Positions 62,953 through 64,000 of a DNA stretch of 64,000 bases are shown piece by piece (positions within the stretch are counted from its first letter, which is position 1; every line of letters begins with the position of its first letter). The DNA is from LMUY01 sp965276785. Lineage in GTDB: Bacteria; Pseudomonadota; Alphaproteobacteria; Acetobacterales; Acetobacteraceae. Where the stretch lies: positions 744,001 through 808,000 of the forward strand of contig OZ255629.1 of the NCBI GenBank assembly GCA_965276785.1, written 5' to 3'. Under the pieces are notes generated by a model. It made no database searches and was not told the origin of the DNA. It saw nothing but the letters and a program-made list of their open reading frames with translations. A program made the translations under genes and the position numbers.

Positions 62953-64000
62953 TCAGCGCTGGGCGTGACGCTGCTGCTGGGCGGCCATGGCACGCACCAG
63001 CACCAAGCCCTGCTGCAGTTGGAAGTCGGTATCGGGCTTGGCCGGGTCGAAGGCGGGCCAGGTTTCCGGCGGCAGTTTGGGGATGGTGGCCGCGGCCGGC
63101 GGCAGATCGGCTCGGGGCGCCGCCCCGGGGTCGGGCGGGGTGCCGCCCTGGTTCTTCAACACGTGGTTGAGGTCGGCCTCGCGCTCCGGGCCGAAATGCG
63201 GCGTCTCGGTGCGGCTCTCCGCCACCGGCACGTCCGGCGTGATGCCGAGGCCCTGGATTGACCGGCCGGAGGGGGTGTAGTAGCGCGCCGTGGTCAGCCG
63301 CATCGCGCCGTTGCCCGGCAGCGGGAACACCGTCTGCACCGAGCCCTTGCCAAAGGTTTTCTCCCCAAGGATCACGGCGCGATGCTGGTCCTGCAGCGCG
63401 CCGGCGACGATCTCGCTGGCCGACGCGCTGCCCTCGTTGGTCAGCACCACGACGGGCAGGCCGTTGGTGATGTCGGCACCGGGCTTGGCGTTCCAGCGTT
63501 GGCTGTCATCCGGGTGGCGCGCGCGGGTGGAGACGATTTCGCCCTGTTGCAGGAAATCGTTCGACACCGCGATCGCCTGATCGAGCAGGCCGCCCGGATT
63601 GTTGCGCAGGTCGAGCACGATGCCATGCAGCCGATCCCCCAGTTGCTGGCGGTATTTGGCGATGGCGTCCCGCATCGCGGAATCGGTCTGCTCGTTGAAT
63701 TGAGTGAGCCGGATGTAGGCGATATCGCCTTCAAGGTGGGATTTCACCACTTGGATGTGGATGATCTCGCGGTTGAGGGTGAGCTGGATCGGTTGATCAA
63801 CGTTCTCACGCTTGATCACCAGATGGATCGCGCTGTTGGGCGGCCCGCGCATCTTGTCCACCGCGTCGTTCAACGACAGGCCCTGCACCGTGGTATTGTC
63901 GATGCTGGTGATCAGGTCGCCTGCCTTGATGCCCGCGCGGGAGGCTGGTGTGTCGTCGATCGGGGAGACCACCTTGATAATGCCGTTGTCCTGGGTCACT
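62953..64000 (-). CDS. ctpA: Carboxy-terminal processing protease CtpA (S41), partial
   Basis: The C-terminal 349 codons lie in the window; the N-terminus is cut by the right edge. A PDZ domain starts near IKVVSPIDDTPASRAGIKAG. The S41 core has GIVLDLRNNPGGLLDQAI, TNEGSASASEIVAGALQD with the catalytic Ser and GEKTFGKGSVQTVFPL with the catalytic Lys. The C-terminal extension rich in P and A is poorly conserved. The periplasmic protease trims penicillin-binding proteins or peptidoglycan hydrolases. It leads the minus-strand run ctpA-YibQ-rppH. Confidence 0.94.
   Translation of the reverse strand, partial: VTQDNGIIKVVSPIDDTPASRAGIKAGDLITSIDNTTVQGLSLNDAVDKMRGPPNSAIHLVIKRENVDQPIQLTLNREIIHIQVVKSHLEGDIAYIRLTQFNEQTDSAMRDAIAKYRQQLGDRLHGIVLDLRNNPGGLLDQAIAVSNDFLQQGEIVSTRARHPDDSQRWNAKPGADITNGLPVVVLTNEGSASASEIVAGALQDQHRAVILGEKTFGKGSVQTVFPLPGNGAMRLTTARYYTPSGRSIQGLGITPDVPVAESRTETPHFGPEREADLNHVLKNQGGTPPDPGAAPRADLPPAAATIPKLPPETWPAFDPAKPDTDFQLQQGLVLVRAMAAQQQRHAQR

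Overview
The window is a contiguous, gene-dense, high-GC stretch of a bacterial chromosome. The gene content and order point to an alphaproteobacterium of the Rhodospirillales, most likely Acetobacteraceae: serB divergent from miaA-ilvB-ilvH-ilvC-leuA, the ccmCDEFGHI cytochrome c maturation run followed by an SDHAF4-like (DUF1674) gene, mreBCD-mrdA-rodA, rpmH-rnpA-yidD-yidC-yihA next to argB, and a paired branched-chain sugar/polysaccharide ABC exporter. This placement is inference from gene order and protein style; no rRNA is present to confirm it. I saw no rRNA, tRNA, CRISPR array, transposase or prophage genes.

Layout. 1-5.8 kb: 3' end of pyruvate kinase, a GNAT acetyltransferase overlapping a GT39-type membrane glycosyltransferase, a PLP-dependent threonine/serine dehydratase, the flagellar stator genes in the order motB-motA, and a NUDIX hydrolase. 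5.8-6.2 kb is gene-free and holds palindromic repeats. 6.2-8.4 kb (minus): a single-domain response regulator with Glu at the phospho-acceptor position and a Wzt/Wzm polysaccharide ABC exporter. 8.7-14.9 kb: a lipoprotein lytic transglycosylase with a C-terminal SPOR domain, the two subunits of a 3-oxoacid/3-oxoadipate CoA-transferase, a small secreted protein, two transglutaminase-like proteins, a Rap1a/Tai-domain protein and a membrane protein. 15-19.5 kb: a probable aromatic degradation cluster (extradiol-type dioxygenase, SnoaL-like protein, flavin hydroxylase), then an epoxide-hydrolase-like protein and a nucleoside deoxyribosyltransferase. 19.4-24.8 kb: histidine phosphatase, ABC-2 exporter, two tandem proteins that look like degenerate EAL domains, and a divergent PPP-type phosphatase. 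24.8-27.5 kb (minus): acetyl-CoA synthetase, EVE and YciI proteins.

27.6-32.8 kb is a complete, tightly overlapping ccmCDEFGHI operon with an SDHAF4-like gene. 32.8-43.1 kb: an amidohydrolase, a small lipoprotein, and a long minus-strand run miaA-ilvB-ilvH-(77-aa membrane protein)-ilvC-(SGNH/AlgX-like protein)-leuA for branched-chain amino acid synthesis, with serB divergent. 43.1-46.6 kb: a DUF4214 repeat protein, a DUF3311 plus sodium:solute symporter pair in which the symporter carries a frameshift, and a glycine-zipper lipoprotein. 46.7-52.8 kb: the elongasome operon mreB-mreC-mreD-mrdA-rodA and a convergent orphan membrane protein with a histidine-kinase-like H-box. 52.9-58 kb: rpmH-rnpA-yidD-yidC-yihA, then two small opposite-strand membrane proteins of visibly lower GC, then argB. 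58-64 kb: a large GT-C-like membrane protein, and a minus-strand run ctpA (partial)-divergent polysaccharide deacetylase-rppH-MFS transporter.

Most of the window is core housekeeping. The least explained items are the tandem degenerate EAL-like pair, the Glu-substituted receiver, the orphan H-box membrane protein, the pair of low-GC membrane proteins, and several families of long palindromic repeats in the intergenic spaces. No clearly new multi-gene system can be demonstrated from the sequence alone.
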